Assembly (NCBI GenBank): GCA_002104935.1
Contig: MCGT01000030.1
Span: 1 to 64,000 of the forward strand
DNA: 64,000 bases
Direction: 5' to 3'
Source of the DNA: Hesseltinella vesiculosa
Lineage: Eukaryota > Mucoromycota > Mucoromycetes > Mucorales > Cunninghamellaceae
This document shows, one piece after another, positions 46,303 to 60,291 of the stretch (the first letter of the stretch is position 1; the number at the start of each line of letters is the position of its first letter). The notes under the pieces are model-generated. The model searched no databases, had not been told where the DNA came from, and saw only the letters and a program-made list of their open reading frames with translations. The position numbers and the translations under genes were made by a program.

Positions 46303-48389
46303 TTAGAAGGTTCCGATGACGCGAATATCAGACAATGGGTTATCACCACGACGACAGCGATGACGGTAGAATTGTGATAAAATAAAGTGCATAAACCTTG
46401 CGAGCCGTGGATACGGATAGGGAATATAAATAAAGTCATGCTGGATATCATTTTGGGCAATGTAGTAGCCGTTGATTTCTTCGCTGGCCATTGATTCACC
46501 GCAGAAAGACCGGTAGAGGAGTAGGTGGGCGGTAAATGACTGATGTTCCAAGTATCGATTGGTGATATTGGTAGCTACCTTGAGACGACGCATGGGGGTT
46601 CTCACTAGTCCATCCTTGCCCGTTGCTGTAGGAACTTGCTCGGGTGAGGTGACGACAAAGTTGTCAGGGACTGGTAGCGACACGTTGGAGATGGAATGCG
46701 AGTGGCTTGATTTGGCAGAGGCAGCCATGATGGCTGTCCGAAGCAGCTGGGGCGAGGGAAGGGCTGGTCTAGTTTTAGGGTGGGGTGGGGCAAGGTGCAT
46801 TTGTGGCGAGCGGATGAGGTCAGCGCTACTTGTGCTGGTGTTGGTGCTGGGCCCGATGGCATTTATATTTTCGATCGATAAGGCAGAGAGGCGCAACGAG
46901 TGTCGAGAGCCTCGTGATTGGCGACCGCTACTGCCTTCGCTCTGCACACTGCTGAAAATCGAGCAAGCGCGCCTCAATACTTGCTCAGGTTGTTCATTGT
47001 CTTGACCATAGATACAGCAGCATAAATAAGGGGCCCAATTTTTTTTCCATGTCCGGCGTAGTGCTTTGAATGACCACCAGGGCACCTTCTCCTCGTGTTC
47101 ATCCGCATCTGGTAAAAATGACACAAGAATAGTTACGAAGCTATCCTCATCAGTACTTGTTTCATCTATTCCATGGCCCAGCGGTTTTATGTAAAGGTTG
47201 GGCTTTTCCTCTACCACGACATATTCCATGACATACTTGTGAAACAGCCGGTGGGACGAGGAGGTAATCAGATTCGTCACACATGGATCGGTGACAAAAA
47301 TTATGCTGACCATGCAACCATACAGCCCTGTCAGGACAGTGTCAGCCATCACCAACGAAGGCGAAGGCCCTGTCGACTCAGGTCGTGTGACAATGCATTG
47401 TAGAATAAAGCCGCAAAAGTTGCACACAAAAGGCACTAGAAAGGAGAGGGAGGGAGAAAAGCGATCAGGGAATGAGCATCGAAAAAAAAAAATTCCCCAC
47501 CCCAGCATGACTATTGGCATTTCAAGTCGCTGCCAAGCTTACCAAAGGTATAAAGGATGCAGCGGACCATTACTTGGGAGAGGATGGCGGATTTTTGCTG
47601 AACAAGTCGACTCTCCGTGATGCTTTCTCGGATGCGTTTTTCATCCCGCAAAAGCTGAAGAACCGCCAGCGTGGAACAGGCCATTGAGATGACAGTGGCA
47701 AAAAAAATAAAGGCATAATACCACATCTTTTTCGGTTGGGTAACATCGATCCAATGAAAGAACAGCGCATAAAAAAAAAAAAAAAAGAAAGATGAGAAAC
47801 AGTGAGAATGAAACAGAAAAATAATAGCCAGGAAGGCCGAGACCATTTTTTTTTTTACCCATGCAATGTCACCGGAGCTACGGTTATAGACTGTGGTCAT
47901 ATACCAACAGGAGAATCCAGGTTCATTGTGGAAATCGTTTTTGAATAGTCCCATGTGGACGGCAGGGCCGATGCAGCCAACGATCGTGTACACAATGGCG
48001 CCAGCAAAATAATAATGTTCCAATTTGACCTTCGGCTTGACCCGGAATACATAGACAATGACCAGGTTAATGCCAATTATTGTTAGCATACAGGTACTGA
48101 GGATCGTCATGAAGCGAGTAATCAAATAGCCGCCCAGGCAGTAGGGCTTTTGATCAATGGCAGCAACTTTGACATTGGCCACAGAAAATGAGCTGGTGAT
48201 CAGGTTACACACACATGACGCTGCCACGCAGCGCATTGACAGTCGACTGAATTGGTCCTCATGGGCGCGGTATAAGCTGACAAAAGTCACTACGGCAATA
48301 AAATCAAACAATAGAGAGGTGACATTTGTGACGTAATTGGCGGTCCTGATCTTTAAGAATATATCAACCGGTAAAATAAGACCACCCAT
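46303..48389 (-). CDS. Seven-transmembrane receptor, cAMP-receptor/Git3-like
   Basis: Probable plasma-membrane G-protein-coupled receptor, perhaps a nutrient sensor. Exons 47859-48389, 47543-47726 and 46303-47435 give 615 aa. Seven hydrophobic segments occupy about residues 20-330; the loop motif GFSCWYM before segment 5 and LIGINLVIVYVFRVKPK-like cytosolic borders fit the cAR/Git3 class. A ~290-residue cytosolic tail is Ser-rich and ends in FMHFILSQFYRHRCRRGD and VIGTF. Intron 1 needs an acceptor at 47727 (GAAAAAG before ATGTGG), since no earlier AG keeps frame; intron 2 is canonical. The ligand cannot be predicted. Confidence 0.8.
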
Positions 48390-48692
48390 GCCACAGAGAG
48401 TTATCCAAGAAATTTAGCTTCTTATGTTCAATAAGCCTCAGCACAAAAAAAGGGAAAAAGGAGAAAAGAAAAAAAAAAAAGTAAAATAAATTGCCGAAGA
48501 CACTTCTTGGATGGAAAAAAAAAAAAAAAAAAAAAAAAGATTTTCCATGTTCCTTTTGATGCCAGCATTCCAGAGCGGTTCTTTTCCAGATGAAGATATC
48601 GTATTAAAATTAACGAAAAGGGACTAAAAAATTAAAGCTATTGGGAATCACTGGGGATATGTCAAAAAAAAAAAATAAAAAAATAAAACCAA

Positions 48693-51600
48693 CTACGTAT
48701 CCCAAGCAGTAGAATCTTCACACACCGGGGAAATCACCTTGTGGTAGCTTGGGTCATCCAAATCTACGTTCATCCATCTTCGCATCGTTTTTTCTTCCAC
48801 CACACGCAATCGCTCGGTCAGTTCTTGCTCGGACATGTTGGTCCAATCAATGTTGGACAAAGGGTTCAGGTGGATGGCTGTTTCTTCTTCTTCGAGTATA
48901 TCACCAGCTGGCGTGACCGGAACAGCCGGTGTATCCCAGCCATCACCAGCAACCTTAGCATGGAATTCTCGATGCAGTTCCTCTTGATACAGTCGGTTGA
49001 TGTCTTCGGTCAAGGTAAAGGTATCAATGCTTGAACGGCGAGATGCACTGGGTGATTGGACAGGTGAGCCTGGAACAGGTGTGGCAATCCACCCGTCGAT
49101 TGCATCCAGCTGTTGCTGATCGGCATTGGTGGAGGCTGAATCATAGTCGTCCTCTGGTTGGCTGTAGACTTCATGATCAAGCCAGGTCTGGTAATTTTCC
49201 TTGAAATCTGTGTCCAGATCGTCGAAGCCGGCAAGGAGATCGTCATGAAGACTGAGCTTCGCCGCTCCCAGATCATTGACCAACCCATTGATTTCATTGG
49301 TGCCATTCGTGGTTGTCATGAAGATAGAGTCGTCGGCAGGAAGCTGTTGGGGTAGATACGTTTGCCCGTGATAAAGTCTGATCAGTAGTCGCAGGTTGAT
49401 TTCCTCCATCTTGCCATCTTCCAAGTCCGAGTCTTTGTCGTTTCGTGCCAGTAGCCAGTCGTCTCGTAGATCCGGAGTGCTCACGAAATAGATAGCCGAA
49501 ATCAATTTCATGTTGCCTATGACAAATAAAAATGAGCGCTCTATCGGTCGAGATTTTTTCTGTCAATTTACCAGTTCGCCATTTTCGCCCGAGGAATGGG
49601 ATTTGATTTTTCAAATTTTTGAGGGCATAGATTTCTACAGTTGGGTGAGCAATTTTGTGTACGCGTTTCAAGATAGCCTGCGTGATCGGAATACAATAAA
49701 AGTTGAGTTACCAGGTCGTAAAAATAACCTCACTGGCTACACTTACCGCTGACTTGTATTGGACCAAAAGCATGATTCGATGTGTCTTATGCTTGGTAAG
49801 CAGTTGTAGGGTACGCAGTAGATTGATGATCCAAAACATGTTTCGATGGTTGACGTAGTCGGTGATGCTCGGGGCATCTGAGGCAGGGAGCTTTGGTGGC
49901 GGTGGGGTGCCGTTGGTGACCTGTGAAAGCTTTCTGATTTGATCTAGAATGCCAAAGCCATCGACATTGCTTTTTGTGGTCGCCAATGCGCTGACTTCTT
50001 GCAAGCCAAAGATCTTCAAAATTAGGAGCATGCACCCGGAGTCTACCAATAACTGCGACAAGTATTCAAATTTCAACACGTCTGGAAAAAAAAAAAAAAA
50101 GTCAGCATGTAGCTTTCCTAGTGAAATTGTGTCCATACGAGAGAGTTTAAACCACTTGAGTAAGAGGAGGAGGATAGCCGAGACACTTTTGCACAAGACT
50201 TCACGATGGCGGTCCACATCGGCTTCTTCCATGGAAGGTTCAGTGTCCTTGTTATTTTTGGTTCGGGGTGAGGCGGTAGATAGCATGGTTTTCAAAAGCA
50301 CGACCACCAAACCTTGGAGATCTGGCACTAATTTTTCCTAAGAAGTATGGAAACAAAAATGAATGGCCTGCATTTCAAACAGACAACGCTTGTAATATTT
50401 CGGGTGGAGCGAGTGCATTACATAGAGTTGTTCCAGTTTGGTAAAAATCGCAATATCGGTATTCGCATTGTGAGAGGTGTCATGATAGGCAGAGTCGCTG
50501 GCAGCAGTTCCTTGGGTGGAAGAAGAGGAGTCAGAAGATGGAGAGCGGAACTGGTTCTCGAGACGCAGCTTCCACTTGTTGACGGCACGTTGGCGCTCCT
50601 GCAGGATCTGATAATCAGAGAGTGAGAGGCGGGTATTTTGCAAATAAACTGAGTTGGCTTCAATCAGGGCATTCGGTAGACAAGGTCCTTCAGGCGTAAA
50701 GGGGAGAACAACTGTAGATGCTTGTGATGCATTATCATCCATAGCGGATGGCAGTCGTTCGTTGTTGTTGTTGCTGGCTCGCACTTGCTTTGGCGGGAAG
50801 AGGGACTGGTAGGGTAAGGTTACTTGTTGGCTGGCTTGCAATACACCCATGGCCATATGCAACGAGGGCGAGACACGAAAGACAAGCGGGTCAAAGGTGA
50901 TGTTTTTGGGTATGTCAGCAGGTGCTTCGTAGGTGGGATAGCGAGAAAATAGCTCGTTTTGAAAGAGGTGGACATCGTGGTAGTTACACTTGACAACACC
51001 TAGAAAATATATGTGCCATGGCCAGAGGGAAAACATAAGATACACACGTCTCTCCGTTGTTGATTTTATACCTTGCGGTTGTGGTGGCAACCCAAACTTG
51101 AGTCTAGCCTCCGGCTTCCAGCGTTTGCATTGTTCGTCATCGCCAAGTGTGCAGAGCAACACCTTCCATACCAAAAGTAATAGCTACCAAAATCACAGCA
51201 CTATGAGCCAAGAATAAGGATGGACGTGGTTACCTTTTTCACAGGAAATGATTGCATATGACCTTCTTTTAAACGTGTTAGCATACCAAGCAGGTATTCC
51301 AAGTAATACAAATCCAACTGACCTGGAAGAAGAGAATGAAATAGGATGAGTCGCTGTGGGCCGACGACAAAAAATGAATTGGCATACTGTCGACATTGGC
51401 AAATCGGCCTTCGAATCGATTGACTTCAAGCACAAGATAGCAAAGCGTCAGCATTCTGCTGATTTCCAAGAGCGAATTGTCATGTGACGCGGAGGGTTGT
51501 TTTTGGCTGAATGGTCAGGAAGTGTTAGTCAAAGGGGTGATGCAAAGACAAGAGGGCGTGCGTGTTTTACCTTTCAAAATAGAGTTGATTGCAGATCCGA

Positions 51601-52166
51601 GCGAGGGCCAAAAATACCGCATGAAACACATTTTGCTGGAATAAAATCTGGTTGTGCTTCACCAAGGCATCTTTTTGACTTGGCGGGTCGGACCGCAAAG
51701 CAAGCGAGAAGGCCAGCAGTTGCTCTACGGCTACTATCCGTTGTTCCTGATGCAACTCGAGATGTTCCAAGCGTTGATCAATCCATTGGCTGATGTCGGG
51801 TCCTGATCGATTGTAATATTCAATTAAAACATCAGAGGTGAATAATTACTGGAACGCTCTTCGCTCTTCGCTCTTCGTGTATTTTTTTTGACTACCTTTC
51901 GCGGGCGGATGGTATTCCAGCGAGACCAAGCGCTGAAGCAAGTTTTTGGATTCAACGTAACCAAAAAAATCATCGAGTTCTTCTTCCAGTGAACCCGTGC
52001 TTTTATAATTAAAGTCGATCGATTGTTTCTATGGTAATGTAAAGCGGGTGAGCGGCAGGATAACAGTAACGAGGTCTTTGTCACATACTTCTTTAATGCT
52101 CTTCAGGATTTTGTTGAATTGTTGGCGATCTAGTAAGATATCGCTACGTCCATTGGTCTCTTGCAT
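48693..52166 (-). CDS. FAR11: Far11/STRIP1-type STRIPAK subunit
   Basis: Core scaffold of the STRIPAK phosphatase-kinase complex, which controls cell fusion, septation and TORC2 signalling in fungi. Eleven exons (52089-52166, 51896-52028, 51571-51802, 51388-51506, 51234-51322, 51072-51183, 50422-50999, 50139-50337, 49747-50081, 49572-49677, 48693-49516) give 934 aa. The N1221-like part starts DFNYKSTGSLEEELDDFF. The C-terminal part has LYEKLVPDLQGLVVVLLK, KLSHVLKFEYLSQLLVDSG and IPFLGRKWRTGNMKLISAIY, all typical of STRIP proteins. The intron after LEQLY (donor GTAATG at 50421) removes an in-frame stop. A linker is poly-Asn and Ser-rich. The start is the ATG at 52166; the upstream ATG at 52176 runs into a stop. 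Confidence 0.92.
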
Positions 52167-52467
52167 CTTGTTGCATTCAGTAGATAGTTATGGTGAAATT
52201 TGACAGTAGAAATAGAGGAGAGGCAAATATATGCGAGAGTTAAAATGAAGAGAAAAAGAATGCCCTAAAATAAAAAGGAAATGAAACTCGGTAAGCTAAT
52301 CATGGAAGAAAAATAAAAATAAAATAAAATCACGCCCCAGCCTTTTCAATGGCGTAAACCTATAAAAGATGAAGCCATACCTGGTTGGCAAATAAAGAAT
52401 AGGGGAAACGTCAAAAGAAGGAAGGAAGAAAGTCGGAAACCCCCCCCCCCCCTTATGTTTTATTTCT

Positions 52468-55400
52468 TCAATACCGGTAGGCCCAGTAACTAGCACTGGT
52501 AACAAAGGTGTCTTGTTTTTCTCGCTCCAGCTCAGCTTGAATACGTTTGTGAATCAAGCACAAGTAATCAACATAGTTCATTTCGCCCAAGTTCTCGTCC
52601 TCCGTTAGAACTCTGACGAATTCGTTTTCCACATCCACGCCTTGTCGGATCACGTGGCAGCGAGGCGTCCAGGTTCGTTGGAGGTCAAGACCAGTCTTCA
52701 ACTCCTGATAGCGTTCTGAGTAAATATGCGCTTGTCGGCCAGCTTGGTCAATATCCGTCGGTACGTCGGCTAATTGTTGAACACCAAACACACCTTGCAG
52801 AATGTCACACGACACATTATGACCAATCCATAAAAAGCGCAAGTCGTTTGCGTCTACATGAAAAAAAAAAATGAGAAACGCGTTCCATGGCAGCAATCTC
52901 TTCCCTTGTCGTTCTTACCAATTAAATAGATTCCATCCGGCTTAAGGCGCAAATAAGACAGCCGTTCCAGTGGCCAAACGTTTGCAGTATTTCCAAGCTC
53001 CCTTGGGTCCATGGTGACCCAGCGATCTACTTGAATCATCTTGGGATAAAAGAGTCGGATGGTGTCCGATATTGACATGGACTTCATCTGCCGCATGTAA
53101 TGCACGCGCACATCGGTTTTAATGGAGGTATCTAGAGGGAAGAAGGTGAGTAATCTATTCGAGGATGAGCTAAAGCATGTGCCATCATTTACCTTTCATC
53201 ATCGCGTGCGACTTTTTCAGTCCCAAGGTCATCAATGGTAGAAGTTTGAAAGATTCAGGCAAGATCAGTTGACCGGGTGAGGCCGAGGCAGCACAATGTT
53301 TTCGATAGGCTGTCAGTGCAAGCATACAATCATTATCCAAATCCGAGGCCACCGAGACAAGGCCTTGTTTGACGGTGTTCGTGAGAGCTAGAAAAGAGCA
53401 GAAGAGGGTGTGGATGAGCAAAGGATCTTCGGGAGATGACTGCCTTTGAAGCTTGCCTTTTTTAGCGAGAATGTTCATAGAGGCATCGAAATCGGCATGA
53501 CGGAAAGCGGCGCTAATGACAGAGGTGACGGGGAGGCACAGGTTGTGGATACGCACGCGTCGTTGCCCTTGTTGGGTGGTATAGAGAAGAGCACACTGGA
53601 AATAGACATCTTGATCGGCAGGCAGCTTGTCATCGTATGCCAATTCAAAGCCAAAGGCTTTGTCGGCATCAATACCACCCACCTCCAGATCTGTGGCGTT
53701 GGCCATGTCAAAATTCCCAAACTGATCCTTGACGGCCACTCCGTTCGAGCATCGCAGACGCAAGGCCCCATTGAAACCTTGTTCACGGCAAAGGCTGTGT
53801 TGGAAGTCGTTTGCAAATTTGTCGCCATGGATTTTGAGATTAAAATCAGGGAAGTAGTGAGTGTCACCACCTGTCACAGCAGGAAGGATGCCTAAGATGA
53901 TCGGAAAAAAATAAAGTCAGGATCCTACCAGCTTTCTATCAAGCCGCGTCTTACCAAGAGTACTGACATCCACGTAGCCTTGTAACGGGAAGAGCCACAG
54001 ATCGACGCAAACCCCATGCGACACGCACTCTTTGGCCAACGTGTAGTATGCTTGATCCTGAGGTAAAAGTAATTGTTTTTCTTTATCAGTGCCATACGCC
54101 TTGACGTCGTCCCGATTCTTGAGCCCGTTTGGACCAAACGACGGCAAGGAAGTTTGCAAGACCGTGATTTTACCACCAAGAGGCGCCTGATTGTGGAATG
54201 TAAGATTTCGTGTCTCTATCATTTTGCCTTCTCTCTCACTTACCAGCGAGGCTAAACAGGCCTTGACAGTTGGGAAAAGGGTGGGCGAAGGCGTCTTGTT
54301 TTCAGCAAAGATGATGGGCAATTGATCCAGCAGGTCCTCGATGATCGAGCGAGATTCTTGCGGATTTACGAAAAAACCGTCGACCAGAGGCACGAACACA
54401 TCTTCCAGATCAGACACCACCAGCATGGATGCCTGTTCCAGATTAGGCTAGAATGATGATTAAGAAAAGTGAGTCGCTCGTTCGCTACGTAAAATGAAAG
54501 AGGAAGAATGAATTACGTTGAGATTATAGAAATGAAGCGAGGTATCAAACGTAATGATGGCGATCTGCACATGGGGGTCAAGTTCGTTGGATTGATACAG
54601 GATGTTTTTGAGTGTCTGGCAAAACACTTGGAGCATGCCGCTGTGAATAGCACTCCAGGTCACATCAATGGCGAACACGACACGTAGATGGCTGGGCTGT
54701 CGAATCCAATAGTCCTTTGGCACAACAAACTCGACCGTGCCGCGTTGAAGTTCCAATCGCTCATGGGCATCCATGCGACGCCCACTCATATCTAAACTGC
54801 TGTAATAATAATCAGGCACTAGAAATGTGAACAGTAAGCAAGAAGGAAGGGTGCGTGCCGGCCAGTGTCGCCCTTTTTTTTTTTTTTTTTCTTTGTGATT
54901 TTGGTTGTCACGGTGCTTACCGTCGCTATCAAAGCCGCAAAGGTTGCAGTTGAATTTACGCCCGCCGTCAGTAAATCGACACCATGGATTGATGTAGGCC
55001 TTGCAACGTTGACAGCGCATAGGTCCTTCTTCAGTAGTCTCGGCCACCACTATCGGGTCATCTCGAGGATGGAGCTTGGCTAGCGGTTGCACAACCATGC
55101 CAAAAGGCAATTTTGTGTCTCGTAGTAGCTCTGCAGTGTTGGGTACATGCTTCAATGTCGAACGTATAAACCGAGGGTTACTGTTGCCTAATCAGAACGA
55201 GTAAAATAAAACTCTTTGGTTACTCTTGCTGCATTTACATCTATTGCTAGCTTACCTTGATCAATAATGTGGACATCTGTACAAGCAAGAGGCAATGGCT
55301 GTTCTTTGGTGCAAGTGCCAAAGGGATCTGAGAGGTAGCGTTCGTGATCCTTCATTTGCAATGCGACCGGGGAAGGAATTTGATTCGGATCGATCTTGTT

Positions 55401-56417
55401 TTTGGGAGGGGGGATGGGAGGGCCATTGATCGGTTGGTTGTTGGGGGCTGGTGGTAGGGGCTGGGCCGTGGCAGGAGCAGTAGGCTGGGTCGGCGCATTC
55501 ATGTGCTGTGGCTGCTGAGGTTGCTGAGGTTGCTGTTGCTGATAGGCAGCCAGGTTATCCTGTTTTGGTGGGACTGCTGGAGGATTGAGACTGGCATACA
55601 CGCGCTTACTGCGACCTGGTCGAGGTGCAGATGCCGCGATAGGAGCAGGAGGAGGGGGAAGCTGACCAGCAGGTGACGAAGACAACACGGGCCGTTGTGC
55701 TTGTTGTTCTGCGACTATGTTAGGTTGCTGGGGAATGGCTGGTTGCTGGGAAATGGCTGGTTGCTGGGAAATGGCTGGCTGCTGGAGCATGGCTGGCGGC
55801 TGGGGCATGGTGGTTTGTTGGAACATGGAGGGCTGCTGGGGAGTGGCAGGCGAAGAAGAGAGTGGTGAAGGTTGGATGGACATGGTGCCCATTGTGTCAG
55901 TCAAGGAAGGAACAGGGGAATTGGCCACAGAGAGAGCCAAGGCACTGGGGGAAATGGCAGGTCGATTATGCAAGTGGTATGGCATATTCCGGGCAGCCGG
56001 AAGTGGTGCAGGGCTGACAATTTGGGAAGGAGGTCGGCCCATGGCTTGGTGTTGTGGCGACATTGGACGAGGTGGAAGCAAGCCAGGTAATGCAGGTGGA
56101 CGGTATGGTAATCCTGGAGATGGAGAAGGTCGTATAGATTGGTTTTGATTAATGGCAGGTGGTCGAGCCATCGGGGATTGACCGGAGGACACACTCACTG
56201 GCCGAGCCATCACTAAAGCAGAGTAAAAAAAAAAAAAAAAAAAAGAGGAAGAGCATTGGGATTAGTGACTACAGTGGTATGAATGCTCTTGTCAAGAATG
56301 CAATTGCAGCACTTATTTACCTGGTCGAGCTAATGGAGAAAACGCATTATTCCCGGGAGGTCGTAGGTACGGTAGAGGTTGGGCGGATCCAGATGGATGT
56401 TGAGGATGACTTTCCAT
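52468..56417 (-). CDS. SEC24: COPII coat cargo adaptor Sec24
   Basis: Inner-coat protein that selects cargo for ER-to-Golgi vesicles together with Sec23. Nine exons (56321-56417, 55256-56212, 54921-55187, 54517-54818, 54244-54447, 53955-54186, 53193-53891, 52919-53131, 52468-52853) encode 1118 aa. Residues 1-290 are the disordered Pro/Gln-rich N-terminus with five QQP-type repeats. The zinc finger has C410, C413, C432 and C435 (CQRCKAY and CNLCGF). The trunk domain follows (LRVVFAIDVTWSAIHSG), then beta-sandwich, helical and gelsolin-like domains ending YWAYRY. Length is within the family range. Confidence 0.96.
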
Positions 56418-56621
56418 GGTGATTTTTTGGAATAGTCAAGCAAAGAAAGATGGGCGAGGTCAAGAAGGAAATAAATAAGGTATACTTTTACACAATGCAA
56501 CAAGGACACACGCTACTTTATTTGATGACGAAGGATCACAAAAAGGTCAGGAAAAAAAAAAAAAAAAAGAGCAACGTGGGGAGAGGCCGTCAAAAAAAAA
56601 AAAAGCAGGCGGAGATCCAAT

Positions 56622-59600
56622 TCACCAACGAATTTTTCGATGTTGCCGAAGCTTCTTGAGTGGAAATTGAAACGATGAATATGGCATTTGATAGATTCAT
56701 CCGTTCTACAAATCTTACAAGTGGGTTTTGAATCAAAGTCACCGCTACAAACCAACGGTTCCTAGCTTTAGGTGAACGGCTACGTATCGCTTTTGACACA
56801 CAATGTTCTCGCGCTTCCAAATCCTTGAGCACAGTGTGAGCGCGGCACAGGCCAAGACGGGGTCGCTTTTTCTTCATTAAATGCAACAGACCTTCTAAAA
56901 AAACCAAAACAATCGGATTGTTGAATTCATGCTCTGTGTGTAGCTAGGCCATGAAAAATATAAGGTCGATTGGAAGCTTCATTTCGTTGGGAGGAAATGG
57001 TTTTACCATGCCACAGTAACCGATGAAGCCGCCATCACCGCGACGAACGCTCCAGGTCTCAGCGTTTCTGTCGACGCGCAGGCTGAAAACCGGGTACCTG
57101 AATAATAGCTTGAGCGTGCGCACCACATACGAGGTCAGTGCTCGAGTCATTGAAGTAAACACAAAAAAATACATGTAATGCAGCAGCAGCGAACGGTTCT
57201 TGATGCCAAAATACGTACCATTTCGCAAAAATAAAAGTCTTGTAATGCGTTTCTGGATCATCTGCACAACCAAAGCTATGAAGAAGCTTGCAAAAAATGC
57301 TCCTTTTATAGTTTTTAATGTTTTACTGTCGCTCTGAGTGTCAAGGCGTAGAAAAGCTTACCTGAGCCAACGTGATGGTAAAGCGCATCCCAAGCCCGAG
57401 GCAGCTGAATGGCCATGACGATCAGTGTACCAATAAAGGCGATTTCCATCATGAAATAAAGCGTTCCTGTGAACCCTGTGACAATTGATAAGACAAAAAT
57501 CACTGTGATGTCATTTCGCATTGGCCAGGGGTGGCATTACCGAAGCCGACACACACCCCCATGAATCGAATCGCATCGTCCAAATCAATGCTATTGGCAC
57601 AGGAAAAAAAAATGGGACGTCAGCTACAGAAAGAACGGTGGGGAGGGTTACTTGCTCGCTGTTCCGTTTTCCTTTAAAGAGACCATAGTTTCCTTTTCGC
57701 AGTTGATAGATGTCTTTGGTCACCCTGCGCAAGATGCCCAGCGAGTAGAGCATGGCAACTACAAGGAGGATCAACAACCTGCCTACTTTTTTTTTTCTAC
57801 GTGTGGTTTTTCATTGGACTTACAGCCTCCTGCACCAACTATTGTGAGGTAGATATTGACCTTCATTAAGAAATAGGTTCGCAAGGCAAACGCCATCGGG
57901 TTTGGGTGGTACTGCAGCTGGCTAAGATATGGCGCCCAGATGCAGATGTGTGTCGGGATGCGCCCGCCAACGCCTACCAAATGAGTCAACAGTACGGGGA
58001 TCAATTGCCCCACACAATAAATCACGATCGACAAGGATATTTTCACCGGATAAGGAATTCTACAGAAATCAGTAAGCAGCTGCGCAGGTCTTTTTTTTTT
58101 TTTTTTTTTTTTTTACCGGATGAACTCGTCCAAGCCTAAAATTTTTCGGGCACCCTTTTTCCATTCGTTGCGGTTGGTCCAAGCATGGATAACAGTATCC
58201 TTGGATATGATTTGGTAAGCTTCCTTTAGTCGCCTGAAAACAGATGTTGGCACGCGTCTCTATGGGGAAATAGGTCAAGTGAGCTAAAGGTATTTCTCAA
58301 GCGTAGATCAGCTTACCTCGAAAGTAAAGGGCTTGTTGTTGACCATGGTCTTGACGTACATTTCCTCAATATCTTGAACTTGTAAGAATTCTGCTCGGCA
58401 TAGATCACAGGCTTCAAAAGTGATAGAGCGGTGAATAAAATAGGCAAGCACGATAATATTGGCCACCAAAGTTGGGAGGGTGCTGACGCCGTTGAGCACA
58501 AGAAAGAGTAGGTCACGTGCATACGTCACAACAAATGTGGGCAGGTCCAGTGTTACACGAAGTCCAAATAAAACAACAACACAATAGCACCCTTCGTTTT
58601 GGTAAGGAAGTATAAAAAGAGGTTGGGTGGTGAGCAGCGAGAAGGTAGAAAAAACGACGTACCAAAAATGCTAGCCGTCCGAGATTCTGCGCTGGCGTGG
58701 TAGCATAAAAAAAGCTACGTGCAGAATGACGTCAATTATCAACCCCTCAAACGTTTTTCTTTTTTTGGATGTGTATACAGGGTAAAAACAAGCAGCATAC
58801 AAGAAGAAGGAAAGGAACAGCTCTAAAAAAAAGAAGCAAAAGAGAAGCTGAGTGAAAAAGGCAACGAAAATAAATTGCGTGCTTGCCAATTATTTTTGCC
58901 GCGCGGGGCAGCCAAGTGTGAAAAATGCTAGATTGCGAGTTGATGACATTCCATGCCTCTGTGAAAATAAAAGAGCCTAAAATAAATGGTTATTATAAAA
59001 GATGAAAAAACAATGGGATGTCTTGCCAATCATTAAAAAGATACAAAGGAGCACGGGGTGGGAGGGTTGACGGCACAAAAATCGGACGGGGCTAAAAACA
59101 TGAAGAAGGCGTCAGCAGCCACTTTTACGGGAAAATGAATCGTACGGTGGAAAAGAAAGAACAGAGAGCCAATGCATGATGGAAAATAGCATAGGTATGG
59201 CAAAGAAGTTGCCGAGACATAGGTACTGGAAAATTGAGGACACTGCCAGCCAACAAGGCCAAAAAAAAAAAAAAAAGTAAAATGGAGCTTGGAACAGGAG
59301 GCATTCCGCCTGAAGCTTACTCATGGAGCACGTTTTGTAGAGCGTTGTTGCTTGCAAATCGACATAAAGGCCCGAATAAAGATACGTAAAACAGGGTGGA
59401 AATGCTCGGGACCCATACAATGTCACCCGCTACAAAATGACACTTGTCACTTTACAGCACATTTTTTTTTCAGGCTTACAATTGAGCGAGACTTTGGCGG
59501 AAGCACAATGTCAGGGATGTCCAAAGTGTTTTTCAACACGCCAGTCGAAGCATTGGCAAGCGAGGCATTCCATTGGTCAAAGAACTCAAAGACAACTACT

Positions 59601-60291
59601 AGACCACGACTGAAGGCCACTTCATACAGGATGGCTTGCTTGTCAGGAACGTTCCATGAAGGGATAAACGTGAGGTTCTGGAAAGAAAAAAACATAGCCA
59701 GGTTAGCAACCACCCTCCTTCATCTTCCTGTGACTTGCCACGGCATGGTCATCCACAAAGTATGTCAGATAGTCGGAAACAACGTGAACCGTCTGAGACA
59801 ATGGTTCATCAGCAATGGCCATCAACTTGCCATCTGATTGCTCGGAGGCTGCTCCGGTTTCTTGAAAAATAAAGCCACTGGGTTTGAATCGGCTAGGCCC
59901 AACACACCCTCCAACTGATTGAGGGTAAAAAAAAAAAAAAAAACGGGAGCTTATTTGTCTATGTCTCTTTTTTTACTTGCAGTACACGGTTACCTGTTGC
60001 AAATGACACGTAGTAATTAGACATGGAGACGTTAATGTATTGCTGTTGATAGCGCACCCAATCATCTGGCTGGCGAGTCACCCAGCCTCCGCTGAGATCA
60101 TTGATTTGTGAAAGCCCACCGTCGAGGAATAAATTTTGTTTTCCATTCAATTTTTCCCAGCACTGGGTGGAAAAGGCCACTGGTGATGTGGGAGGTGTTA
60201 GCAAACATGAAGTAATTGATATAAACCTACCACCGTCCGCGAAACTGAGGCTGCTCGCTAGTAAGTGCAATAAAACCAACACCCTCGCCAT
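56622..60291 (-). CDS. Polytopic membrane protein, STRA6-like
   Basis: A 19-exon model is fully in frame for 852 aa: 60231-60291, 59994-60179, 59739-59914, 59480-59677, 59321-59429, 59146-59242, 59027-59091, 58887-58958, 58779-58822, 58663-58714, 58317-58591, 58117-58259, 57824-58059, 57656-57782, 57541-57590, 57362-57475, 57007-57302, 56719-56943, 56622-56654. A signal peptide (MARVLVLLHLLASSLSFADG) precedes a ~190-residue extracellular region with N-glycosylation sites (NVS, NLT, NAS). About nine membrane segments follow, separated by a long cytosolic loop near residues 400-480. The C-terminal segments EHEFNNPIVLVFLEGLL and NRWFVAVTLIQNPL resemble the C-terminus of animal STRA6, the retinol-binding-protein receptor, as I recall it; overall topology agrees. 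The substrate in a fungus is unknown. Four introns use GC donors (after exons 3, 7, 8 and 14). The gene ends 204 bp from SEC24. Confidence 0.7.

Noticed and set aside
50345..50421. Possible in-frame stop or frame break in the STRIP subunit
   Set aside because: A donor GTAATG at 50421 and the acceptor at 50338 remove the stop and give the expected LYEKLVPDLQ sequence, so the gene is intact.
59112..60291. A separate short gene ending at the stop near 59112
   Set aside because: A donor at 59145 and six further exons join it in frame to the membrane segments downstream; one 852-aa gene explains the region better than two fragments.
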